Made by a program: the position numbers and the translations under genes
Shown here: in pieces, positions 1-7,200 of the stretch
How the letters are laid out: each line of letters starts with the position of its first letter
Numbering within the stretch: position 1 is the first letter of the stretch
DNA from: Clostridia bacterium
GTDB lineage: Bacteria > Bacillota > Clostridia > Christensenellales > DTU072
Reading direction: 5' to 3'
Length of the DNA: 18,801 nt
Assembly (NCBI GenBank): GCA_028703745.1
Contig: JAQVME010000004.1
Location: forward strand, 1-18,801
Notes under the pieces: model-generated
What the model saw: only the letters and a program-made list of their open reading frames with translations
Told to the model about the DNA's origin: nothing
Database searches by the model: none

Positions 1-63
1 CATGTAGTTTCAGATGACGACATCGAAAAGGGTGTCACGCATTTGTCCTGTGCAAAGAATTAG
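1..63 (+). CDS. C-terminal tail of an unidentified protein (partial, runs off left edge)
   Basis: Frame 1 is open from the first base to a TAG at 61-63, giving a 20-residue tail ending HLSCAKN. A hairpin-plus-T-run terminator follows 10 bases later, as expected after a real gene end. The tail is too short to assign a family. It could also be chance open frame, so the call rests mainly on the terminator. Confidence 0.3.
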   Translation, partial: HVVSDDDIEKGVTHLSCAKN

Positions 64-72
64 CCAAGTATG

Positions 73-105
73 AGCTTTAGCAGGATAGACGCTAAAGCTT
101 TTCTT
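73..105 (+). terminator. Rho-independent terminator
   Basis: A perfect 9-bp stem (AGCTTTAGC at 73-81, GCTAAAGCT at 91-99) with a 9-base loop runs into a T-rich tract (TTTTCTT). It sits just after the partial upstream frame and only 10 bases before the ribosome binding site of the Smr-type gene. That gene therefore has no room for its own promoter downstream of the hairpin and may depend on read-through. Confidence 0.6.
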
Positions 106-128
106 CTGTCATTAAGGAGGTTGTTGTG

Positions 129-488
129 ATGGAGATTAACTTGGAAGATGGAAGGCCAATTGTTTCGGATGCAATGGATAATCTTAAGTTTGCCCTCAGG
201 ATTGCAAAAGAAAGAAAAGAAAAAGTAGTGGTTATTATACACGGATATGGTAGTAGTGGAGTCGGTGGTGCAATATGTAAAAGCGCTAGACAGTGGCTGA
301 AGGCACAAGGACGAAAAGGAACGCTGAAAAGGGTTGTAGAAGGCGAGAGTTTTGATATGTTCAATGCTGATGCTAGAGAAATAAAAGCAAAAGATACAAA
401 AGTAGGAAAGAAGTCATTAATCTTATATATGACAATAAAAAAGTTTGTTATTCTCTTTTTAAGGACTTTAGAGATATGGAATTTATGA
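129..488 (+). CDS. Smr/MutS2-type small protein, 3'-truncated
   Basis: The AAGGAGG at 114-120 is 8 bases before ATG 129, which I prefer over the GTG at 126. The first ~90 residues match the small stand-alone Smr-domain proteins of Clostridia: an INLEDGRP start, then VVVIIHGYGSSGVGG at about residues 33-47, the Smr nucleic-acid-binding loop (usually HGxGxG). Such proteins normally end with an NxGITIVLL-type beta strand. Here that strand is absent, and from about base 400 the frame becomes a nonsense tail (KKSLILYMTIKK onward). The same DNA in the next frame encodes a TetR C-terminal domain, so the natural 3' end was replaced by a foreign fragment. The product is probably non-functional or altered. 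Family assignment is fairly confident from the loop motif; activity is doubtful. Confidence 0.6.
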   Translation: MEINLEDGRPIVSDAMDNLKFALRIAKERKEKVVVIIHGYGSSGVGGAICKSARQWLKAQGRKGTLKRVVEGESFDMFNADAREIKAKDTKVGKKSLILYMTIKKFVILFLRTLEIWNL

Positions 489-688
489 AAGAGATTGTTG
501 AGCTTGGTAAAAAATCTTTTGACAAATGGAAATTGGATTCTACTCAATTTAATTATGATCTATACACTTATATAGCTGCTGGCACAGTCGGGTTAATTGT
601 AAAATGGATTAATAAAGGAATGAAAGAATCTATAGATAGCTTGGTCAAAAAGATTGATAATTTTGCGCAAATATTTGTAAAAGTATAA
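377..688 (+). pseudogene. TetR/AcrR regulator, C-terminal ligand-binding fragment only
   Basis: Frame 2 is open from 377 (a TAG lies at 374-376) to TAA 686-688. From about base 404 it reads like the C-terminal dimerisation/ligand domain of TetR_C_7/8-type regulators: INLIYDNKKVCYSLFKDF, then an amphipathic helix, then a hydrophobic helix with AAGTVGLIVKWINKGMKES, the typical penultimate helix and signature WI..GM.ES. The DNA-binding helix-turn-helix half (about 100 residues) is missing. No start codon with a ribosome binding site precedes the domain; ATG 476 is internal. It overlaps the nonsense tail of the Smr-type gene, so the two are halves of different genes joined near 390-410. A short peptide could be made from 476, but I regard this as a remnant. 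Confidence 0.65.
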
Positions 689-773
689 TTATTCTTAGTC
701 GATGTCTAATGTGATATTTAATAAAATAAACAAAGGCTAGAGTGAAAAAAATTAATTTATTAAAGGAGAAAAA

Positions 774-1520
774 ATGTCTAAATATATTTGGGCGAATACT
801 TTTGCAGCCATAGTTTTAATAAGCTTAACAGCCATAACTTTTTTATTCAAAGGTCAAAAATTAAAGAATTCAAGGCGGCTAGTTTTATTAATAATATGTT
901 CCGTTCTATTCATATATAAAGTTCTTCAATATTCTTATTACCAACTAATAGGAATGCATCATATGGTGCCGATGGAATTTAGTCAAATAGCATATTTCTT
1001 GTTTCCTTTGTCAGTTTTCTTATCAAAAAAAACAAAAGCATTATTGCCTGTTGGTACATTTTGTGCAATTCTTGCGGGTTTCTTTTATAATTTTAGTTGG
1101 ATAGTATCGGCAAAAACATTTTTTGAAAGAGAGACTATATATCAGATGATAACAGCTTTTATTTTTCATAATATATTATATTTTGGAGGAATGCTTGTCT
1201 TAACAAATGAAAAGATGTCAATAAAACAATTCTGGCAATTGCCATTAGGCGTTACTGGTATTATTGGTTGGCATTATCTAATGCATGCTTTAGTTGATAA
1301 CAATAGAGATATAATACTGAAAAGCATATGTGAAGCGGAAATACTTAATAATATTATGCCTTCAATAGCTGAAAACTCCTTAATTATTGGTTTATATTAT
1401 ACTATAGCAATAATGACTTTGTTTGGGTCCTTCTTTGCATTTTATCGTTTTAATAGAGCTTTTACTAAGAATTGTTTGATGGACTTAAAAAAACCTACAA
1501 AAGATATTCAAAGCACATAG
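774..1520 (+). CDS. Multi-pass membrane protein, YwaF/TMEM164-like
   Basis: The AAAGGAG at about 762-768 precedes ATG 774. The 248-residue product is strongly hydrophobic, with about six or seven predicted membrane segments near residues 7-25, 36-54, 68-84, 88-111, 124-144, 157-173 and 203-225. The stretch HHMVPMEFSQIAYFLFPLS (62-80) and the segment AFIFHNILYFGGM (128-140) resemble the family patterns LPLHLC...(hydrophobic)P and FxHG(hydrophobic) of YwaF/TIGR02206 proteins, whose usual length is about 230-250 residues. YwaF itself has no established function, so none is proposed here. The gene is markedly AT-rich, like the Smr/TetR remnants before it and unlike the genes after 2165, which suggests separate ancestry. 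Membrane location is secure; the family call is tentative. Confidence 0.55.
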   Translation: MSKYIWANTFAAIVLISLTAITFLFKGQKLKNSRRLVLLIICSVLFIYKVLQYSYYQLIGMHHMVPMEFSQIAYFLFPLSVFLSKKTKALLPVGTFCAILAGFFYNFSWIVSAKTFFERETIYQMITAFIFHNILYFGGMLVLTNEKMSIKQFWQLPLGVTGIIGWHYLMHALVDNNRDIILKSICEAEILNNIMPSIAENSLIIGLYYTIAIMTLFGSFFAFYRFNRAFTKNCLMDLKKPTKDIQST

Positions 1521-1613
1521 CGGTAGTATCCGTATCGGCAAGGGATGAGTTGGCTAAAAGTTTTATGCCTTTTTTATGCCTTAAGTTAAAAACAGGGTAA
1601 AAAAAATGGTGCA

Positions 1614-1694
1614 ATGGCTGAAATACTGTTGTCTAAGGTTTTGGAGAAAGTGAAAGAATGGGGAATTTATATAGCAGAACAGGCAGAGTGCTAA
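1614..1694 (+). CDS. Possible 26-residue peptide
   Basis: ATG 1614 opens a 26-residue frame ending in TAA 1692-1694, with sequence MAEILLSKVLEKVKEWGIYI then AEQAEC. It could form an amphipathic helix and ends in a single cysteine. The only upstream purine-rich stretch is AGGG at about 1594-1597, a weak and distant ribosome binding site. The frame may equally be the relic tail of a lost gene in this accessory patch. I do not recognise it. Confidence 0.15.
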   Translation: MAEILLSKVLEKVKEWGIYIAEQAEC

Positions 1695-1732
1695 AAACAA
1701 AGAAAAACACCGAAAAACTAGTGTTTTCGGTG
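1694..1732 (-). terminator. Terminator of the tRNA-Thr transcript
   Basis: On the minus strand, CACCGAAAA and TTTTCGGTG arms (plus-strand 1708-1732) enclose a short loop and are followed by TTTTTCTTTGTTTTT. The hairpin lies 8 bases beyond the 3' end of the tRNA-Thr gene, where a rho-independent terminator is expected. On the plus strand the hairpin lacks a good T-run, so it reads as one-directional. Confidence 0.7.
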
Positions 1733-1740
1733 CATTTTGG

Positions 1741-1813
1741 AGCTATTGACGGGATTTGAACCCGTGACCTCTGCCTTACCAAGGCAGCGCTCTACCGACT
1801 GAGCTACAACAGC
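1741..1813 (-). tRNA. tRNA-Thr (anticodon GGU)
   Basis: The minus strand folds into a full 73-base cloverleaf. The acceptor arms GCTGTTG/CAATAGC carry one G-T wobble, the D stem is GCTC/GAGC, the anticodon stem is CTGCC/GGCAG around loop TTGGTAA (anticodon GGT, reading ACC/ACU threonine codons), and the T arm is ACGGG-TTCAAAT-CCCGT. CCA is not encoded. It is transcribed leftward from the consensus promoter at 2075-2103, through the decayed copy at 1865-2026, and ends at the terminator at 1694-1732. Its 3' end faces the AT-rich region at 1-1740. Confidence 0.95.
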
Positions 1814-1864
1814 GAGTGCTGATTTTGATGGTTTTTGAGTGGTTTAGACCACAGTACATTTTGG

Positions 1865-2026
1865 CAGTTTTTGAGCCTATTTTGCCTTAGCTGTCAGTCT
1901 TACCAAGGACGCGCTCTCCCTCCCTCGCATCAGCCACTTCGTTAGGCGTGATGCTCACGAGCTTTGGCTACAAAAGACATACTATGTCTTTTGCTTAACG
2001 CGTCGCTCCTACTGAGCTACAACAGC
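1865..2026 (-). pseudogene. Decayed tandem copy of tRNA-Thr, interrupted in the D arm
   Basis: Plus-strand 2011-2026 (ACTGAGCTACAACAGC) is identical to the 5' end of the intact tRNA, and 1899-1917 (CTTACCAAGGACGCGCTCT) matches its anticodon arm and D-stem strand with two differences. Between these halves lie about 95 extra bases (see 1908-2004). The anticodon stem has lost a base (GTCCTTGGTAAGAC) and the T arm no longer carries GGTTC/GAATCC. Its decayed T-arm region is nearly as long as normal (about 32 versus 30 bases) before a shared CCAAAATG(T/C)AC flank at 1864-1854, matching 1740-1730 after the intact gene. This points to a tandem duplication followed by insertion and decay. It should not yield a functional tRNA. 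Confidence 0.65.
1908..2004. repeat. Foldable insert with 6-bp terminal inverted repeats (MITE-like)
   Basis: The insert is bounded by GACGCG (1908-1913) and CGCGTC (1999-2004), which pair. Inside are a palindrome at 1972-1992 (AAAAGACATA, one C, then its reverse complement) and a second hairpin at 1927-1954 (GCATCA-GCC against GGC-TGATGC with one bulged base). The whole would fold as a three-way junction in DNA or RNA. CGCTC at 1912-1916 recurs at 2004-2008 and may be a target duplication. No transposase is encoded. It resembles a miniature non-coding repeat element, but one copy in the window cannot prove mobility. Confidence 0.45.
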
Positions 2027-2074
2027 ATATGCGGTTATCAATATTTACATTAAGCCCGCATTTTGACTACTAAT

Positions 2075-2103
2075 ATTATATTGATTAGTTCCTGCATTGT
2101 CAA
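2075..2103 (-). promoter_or_regulatory. Perfect sigma-A promoter for the tRNA-Thr transcript
   Basis: Reading the minus strand, TTGACA (2103-2098), a 17-base spacer and TATAAT (2080-2075) match the consensus in all 12 positions with ideal spacing. Transcription would begin near 2068, about 40 bases before the 5' end of the interrupted tRNA copy, and continue into the intact tRNA-Thr. The strength fits a stable-RNA promoter. Confidence 0.8.
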
Positions 2104-2121
2104 TTGAATTACTTAAATGTA

Positions 2122-2150
2122 TTTACTTTGATGCTGATTTCCCATATAAT
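2122..2150 (+). promoter_or_regulatory. Sigma-A promoter of the SIS/aldo-keto reductase operon
   Basis: TTTACT (2122-2127, 4 of 6 to TTGACA), a 17-base spacer and a perfect TATAAT (2145-2150) precede the SIS-domain gene, whose ATG is at 2180. The predicted start near 2157 leaves a leader of about 23 bases. It is back to back with the tRNA promoter; the two -35 boxes are 18 bases apart. Confidence 0.7.
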
Positions 2151-2179
2151 TAAAGTATTAATAAATGAGGAGAAATGAG

Positions 2180-3205
2180 ATGTCATTGATGTACGAAGAG
2201 CTTCTTTCGTCAGAAAAAGCTCTGTCAAGGGTGTTATCCACCAATAAAGCTGTCACCGAGGAAATAGCGAGACAAGCGAAGTCTAAAGCAATACAATCTA
2301 TTGTCACCGTTGCCCGCGGCACCAGCAACAACGCAGCCGCGTTTTTCAAATATATTTGCGAACAGAATAATGGACTTATGGTGTCCAGATTCAATCATTC
2401 GGTTACCACAATACTGGGTTCCACGCCGATAATGACAAACAGTCTGGTCATCGGAATATCCCAGAGCGGCGCAAGTACCGACACCATAAAAGTTATGCAA
2501 AAGGCATTAGATTCCGGAGCTTTGACCGTCGCAGTAACGAACGACAAATCCTCACCTTTGGCAAAAATGTGTGACTATCATTTGTATTTGAATTGTGGAG
2601 AAGAAAAAAGCGTTGCCGCAACCAAGACCTTTACTTTGCAACTTGCTGTGCTGGAACTGCTCGCCCGCGCGCTTTGCGGAGATGTCGCGCCGGATTTTGA
2701 AAGCATTCGAGTGGACTTGAATGCTCTTACTCTCCGTCTCGATGAGCTGAAGGCGCTGGCTTCAAAAACAAAAGATATTGATAATATGTTGATATTGTCG
2801 CGCGGGAGTATGCTTTGCGTGGCAGACGAGATGAGCCTTAAACTGATAGAGACCTGTTACAAAATGTCAAGGAGCTATTCCGTTGCGGAGTTTGCGCACG
2901 GACCGTACGCGCTTATTGACAAGGAAAGGACGGTAATACTGCTGGCGCCCGACGGCGCGTACAAAAACGATTTTATCGCCATAGCCGAAAGGATAGCCGG
3001 TGACGGAGGGAAAATCATTTCGTTCACGGATATACCGAAGGTAAAGGCGCTGTCACGGTACAGCTTCAATATGCCGCAGTCTACAGTATCACAAATATAT
3101 TTGTATACATTGGCTATTCAAGCATACGCCGCCTTTTTGTCGGAAGTGTCGGGAATAAATCCCGATATGCCCAGAGGACTTGCCAAAGTAACCATTACGC
3201 TTTGA
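2180..3205 (+). CDS. SIS-domain sugar-phosphate isomerase/deaminase, GlmS/NagB-II-like
   Basis: I start at ATG 2180 because GAGGAG at 2167-2172 lies 7 bases before it; the in-frame ATG at 2165 overlaps that site. The 341-residue product has two SIS domains. In the first, ARGTSN (45-50), SQSGAST (94-100) and SVAATKTF (134-141) form the phosphosugar pocket. The second has LSRGS (196-200), EFAHGP (227-232), matching the EFxHGP motif of GlmS isomerase domains, and the C-terminal NPDMPRGLAKVT. It lacks the N-terminal glutaminase domain of GlmS and matches the length of NagB-II glucosamine-6-phosphate deaminases and related aldose-ketose enzymes. The likely reaction is interconversion of an amino-sugar phosphate and a ketose phosphate in the cytoplasm; the exact substrate is not readable here. 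It is the first gene of an operon with the aldo/keto reductase 33 bases downstream. Confidence 0.85.
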   Translation: MSLMYEELLSSEKALSRVLSTNKAVTEEIARQAKSKAIQSIVTVARGTSNNAAAFFKYICEQNNGLMVSRFNHSVTTILGSTPIMTNSLVIGISQSGASTDTIKVMQKALDSGALTVAVTNDKSSPLAKMCDYHLYLNCGEEKSVAATKTFTLQLAVLELLARALCGDVAPDFESIRVDLNALTLRLDELKALASKTKDIDNMLILSRGSMLCVADEMSLKLIETCYKMSRSYSVAEFAHGPYALIDKERTVILLAPDGAYKNDFIAIAERIAGDGGKIISFTDIPKVKALSRYSFNMPQSTVSQIYLYTLAIQAYAAFLSEVSGINPDMPRGLAKVTITL

Positions 3206-3238
3206 CGCATTCTCTGCCAAGGGCGTCAGGAGGGGTTT

Positions 3239-4063
3239 ATGGATATTAGCACAACCGTCACCTTGAACAATGGCGTGAAAATACCGGCGCTTGGTCTGGG
3301 CGTGTTTAAGTCGGGCAAGGACACCTACACCGCCGTGCGCGCGGCGCTGGATGCCGGCTACAGGCATATCGATACGGCGATGATCTACGAAAACGAAGCG
3401 CAAGTAGGCAAAGCCGTAAAGGACAGCCGAATTCCGAGAGAGCAGATATTTATCACCACAAAGCTGTGGACGGATGATATGCGAAGCCGCAAAGTGCCGC
3501 AGGCGCTGGAAACCAGTCTGAAGTTGTTGGATATGGGCTATACCGACCTATATCTTATACATTGGCCTTTGCGCGATGCTAAGGAAAATATTTGCGCATA
3601 CCTTGAAATGGAAAAACTTCTCTCTCATGGCAAAACACGAGCTTTGGGTGTAAGTAATTTTGAACCCCATCATCTCGACGAGTTAGCGCAAGGCGCCGGA
3701 CTTTTGCCCGCGGTAAATCAAATTGAAAGCAACCCGTATATGCCAAACACCTCTGTGCTGGAGTATTGCGCTCGGCGGGGCATCGCCGCAGAGGCATGGA
3801 GCCCGCTTGCTAGAGGACGCGTAGTAAATGAACCGAAGCTCAACTTATTGGCATCCAAATATAATAAAACGGTACCCCAAATAGTCATCAGATGGCATTT
3901 GCAGAGGGGTATAATAGTCATTCCGAAATCCATTAAGAAAGAGCGCATTATTGAAAATTCGAAGGTTTTTGATTTTGAATTAGCCGAAGGCGAAATGGCG
4001 TTGGTATCCGCGCTTGACATAAACAAAAGGAGCGGCTCTCACCCTGACGAATACAAATACTAG
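3239..4063 (+). CDS. Aldo/keto reductase (AKR5-like, NADPH-dependent)
   Basis: The AGGAGG at 3228-3233 is 5 bases before ATG 3239. The 274-residue protein is the usual length for prokaryotic AKRs such as 2,5-diketo-D-gluconate reductase. The catalytic tetrad is present: Asp45 and Tyr50 in GYRHIDTAMIYENE, Lys75 in TTKLW, and His108 in LIHWP. The C-terminal signature IPKSIKKERIIEN (228-240) forms the NADP-binding site. It should reduce an aldehyde or ketone of a sugar or metabolite in the cytosol; substrate specificity cannot be read. It is co-transcribed with the SIS enzyme, which suggests a sugar substrate. No clear terminator follows; the 165 bases to the next gene hold a promoter. Confidence 0.9.
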   Translation: MDISTTVTLNNGVKIPALGLGVFKSGKDTYTAVRAALDAGYRHIDTAMIYENEAQVGKAVKDSRIPREQIFITTKLWTDDMRSRKVPQALETSLKLLDMGYTDLYLIHWPLRDAKENICAYLEMEKLLSHGKTRALGVSNFEPHHLDELAQGAGLLPAVNQIESNPYMPNTSVLEYCARRGIAAEAWSPLARGRVVNEPKLNLLASKYNKTVPQIVIRWHLQRGIIVIPKSIKKERIIENSKVFDFELAEGEMALVSALDINKRSGSHPDEYKY

Positions 4064-4128
4064 TGTTTGTACAAAAAAATATACTTTTCTTTTATTCACA
4101 AATAAGCATATCGAAATATTTTGGCGGC

Positions 4129-4158
4129 TTGACAACTAAGGCGAGGATATTGTATTAT
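4129..4158 (+). promoter_or_regulatory. Sigma-A promoter of the giant lipoprotein gene
   Basis: A perfect TTGACA at 4129-4134, an 18-base spacer and TATTAT at 4153-4158 (5 of 6) lie about 70 bases before ATG 4229. TATAAT at 4156-4161 would match better but leaves a 21-base spacer. The leader between is very AT-rich and shows no convincing riboswitch or stem-loop. Confidence 0.6.
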
Positions 4159-4228
4159 AATATCTGTATAAATATATTATTATTTATTACGATTTAACTA
4201 GCTATGGACTTATCTTAAGGAGCAAGTA

Positions 4229-7200
4229 ATGATTGTAAATATAAAGAAGGCAAGCCGCATACTTTTCTTCATAATAGCCGTGACGCTCGCGCTTTTTATT
4301 GTTACGGGCTGCAATTCTAATGGCGCAATAAAAATAAAGTTCGAACCGGACAACGAAAAAACGGTAAAGAGCATTACCGTAAAATCCTTAGCTGAATTGC
4401 AAGAAAAAATGCCTGCCGATCCCAAAAAAGAGGGCTATGATTTCGTTGGCTGGTATACGGATGTCGAGAAGACAATAGAATTCAATCCAAACCAATTTCC
4501 TACCGAAGACATCACGTTATATGCCGGATGGAATGTCTCAATAGTCACGGTAACCTTTAAGTCCAACTTGCCCGATATAACAAGAGATTTGAATTACGGC
4601 AACACGCTCACAGACATTCCCCCCGTTCCGCCAAGGGTGGGGTATCTGGGGAGATGGGATTATGAGGAGGGTGCGCTTTCAAATATCCGCAAGGACTTTA
4701 TTATTGAGGCGGAGTACACGCTTGCAAGCTTCTCGATGAGTTTTGTCACCGACCCGACGGAGGAGCCCGAAGTAGTCAGTAGCCTTATGGGGCAACCCTA
4801 TCAAAAGCTCGCTGATCCTCTCCGCGAAAATTACGTTTTTGGCGGCTGGTACACCGATACCACCTACTCCGTGCCATATATCTTCCCTTCCGTTATGCCG
4901 GCTGAGAACATAACCCTTTATGCTTGGTGGGTCAGAGAAAACGAGCTTGCTGATTATTTTGTCTATGAAACGGCAAATTACGGCGGCTTCACAAACAACG
5001 CCATAAGAATCACGGGAATTACCAGGGTGGCAAACTTTCAAACAAATATGATTATACCCGCCCGAATCGAAGGCTTGGACGTCAAGTATATCGGTTATGA
5101 CGAGTTGCAGGGGGGAGTGGTCGAGGATTATACGGTTTTTGAAACGGAATATCTTACCTCCATAAGAATACCGCGAACTGTAGAATACATAGGTCAGCAC
5201 GCTTTCGCCGGAGCCGGTCAGCTTGAAAGAGTTCTTTTCGAAGAAAATTCATCACTAAAAAAGATATACGGCTACGCCTTTGCGGGTTGCGCAAAGATAG
5301 AGCAAATAACTATACCCGCGAGTGTCGAGGAGTTGGGAGACTATGTTTTTTCTTTCTTTGGTTTGCCTGAAGAAGTAACGCCGCAGCTTTCGAGCGTGCG
5401 TTTCGAAGCAGACAGTGGTCTCTCCTCAATAGGCAGAGGCGCTTTTTACGGCGCAATGCAGCTCACATTATTTACTATTCCGAAAGCCTTGACTGCCATA
5501 AATTATTTGACTTTTGAGAATTGCGGCATCAAAAATTTCGCTGTTGAGAGCGGCCATCAAGATTTTAGTGTCATTGAGGGGGTGCTTTTCTCCTACGATG
5601 GAACGGAGCTGATGTATTACCCCAACAAGGGGGGAAAAGATCTTGGTATGGATATACACGGCAACAATATGTACTATTACGGAATACCCAAAACCACAAG
5701 AAAAGTCCGTGAGAGCGCCTTCCGAAACAATGACAAGCTGACAAACATAATGGTTACTAATGTTGTTAATGAAATACAAGAATACGCTTTTGCCGGCATG
5801 TCTAGGCTAAAGAGCCTAACCTTCGAAGACAATTCGCAACTCCAAAACATAAGAAGGTACGCCTTTGCCGATTCGGCAAGTATCGAAATCTTGCGGTTGC
5901 CCGCTTCCTTGAAAAACATAGAGGAATATGCCTTCAGCGCACTTGACGCGCAGTTCATGGGCGTGCGCGAAATAACATTGCCGGAGGGTCTTCTCACAAT
6001 AGACAAAAGAGCGTTCGCAAAGAGCACCTTGCTGACAAGCTTAACCATTCCTTCAACAGTGCAGACCATAGGAGAAGGCGCCTTTTACGGCTGCAATCAA
6101 ATGTCACTTACTATAAATAACGTCGGAAGTATTTTGACAGATATTGGCGACTATGCTTTTTATAAATGCTACGGCATAAGAACGTTGACTTTGCCGTCAA
6201 GCCTTGTCAAAATAGGTAGCTACGCCTTTTCGAACGACGACGGAGCTACGGTGAATATGCAGCTTCTTGGAGTCACCATCGAGAGCAATGACGAAGGCAA
6301 CCGCCATTTGGAAGAAATCGGCGAGGGCGCATTTGCCAATTGCATTTTCCTCGAACAGTTCAACGTCAGCGAAAGAGTATCCGCAATCGGCGAACGCGCA
6401 TTCTACAATTGCAAGGCTGTTAGAATACAATTCAGCGCTTTGAATACCATGCTGGAAGAAATCCAGCCTTATACTTTTTACGGTTGTTCCACGCTGTCAA
6501 ATATCGTAATTCCTAGAACGGTTACCGTGATAGGCGACTATGCCTTTTTTGGTTGCACATATCTTACCACGGTGCAAGCCGGCAGCGCGACAACCCCCAG
6601 CAGTATTACCAATATAGGCAATTCGGCTTTTGAAGGTTGTGTCAGGCTTCTCAGCAATGAAGTCAGCCTGAACCAAAGCATACTTTTCCCCAACACCGTA
6701 AATGTCGGCAGCCGGGCATTCGCAGGTTGCGCCGAATTAACGAATATCCGCATAGTAGACACGCTCGTCACGCTCGGCGAGGAAGCTTTCGCCAATTGCA
6801 CAAAGCTTACCACGATACGTTATGGCGGAAATACGCAGTTATCGGTGCTTCCTAAAGATGTGTTTAAGGGCTGCAACGCTTTGCAGAATTTCCGTTTCCC
6901 TAACTCGGTGACGACTATCGAAGGCAACCCTTTCTCTTCTTGTAACGCCTTAGTAGGTTTCACCGTAGAGGAATCAAACGAGAATTTTCAAACGGTATTT
7001 TCCGCGCAACAAAACTATAATGTATTGTACACTAAGACGGGGAACAAAACCATTGTGTTATTTCCCACGGGTATAGCCACTAATTTTGAGGTGCCTTTCG
7101 ACGTACAAAAGATTGCGCCTTATGCGTTTAGCAGTTCGAAGGTACTGCGTCTGACCTTTGCCGGAGGCGTCACGGGTGTTGAAATAGGCGAATACGCTTT

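Noticed and set aside
92..547. A 151-codon minus-strand frame opposite the Smr/TetR remnants
   Set aside because: The plus strand carries recognisable Smr and TetR motifs; the minus frame is rich in F, S and I as expected for antisense of K/E-rich coding and has no recognisable domain.
1561..1582. Tandem TTTATGCCTT repeats of 11-base period
   Set aside because: Only two copies, no flanking structure; too short to call an iteron, CRISPR or attachment site.
1865..2026. A second functional tRNA or a tRNA with a group I intron
   Set aside because: The insert is far too short for a group I intron, sits in the D arm rather than the anticodon loop, and the T arm and anticodon stem are decayed.
1865..2074. 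T-box riboswitch leader
   Set aside because: The tRNA-like sequences match tRNA itself, there is no T-box AGGGTGGNACCGCG motif, and the transcript leads into a tRNA rather than an amino-acid gene.
4064..4128. Terminator after the aldo/keto reductase gene
   Set aside because: The region is AT-rich with a small TTTGTACAAA palindrome but no GC stem followed by a T-run.
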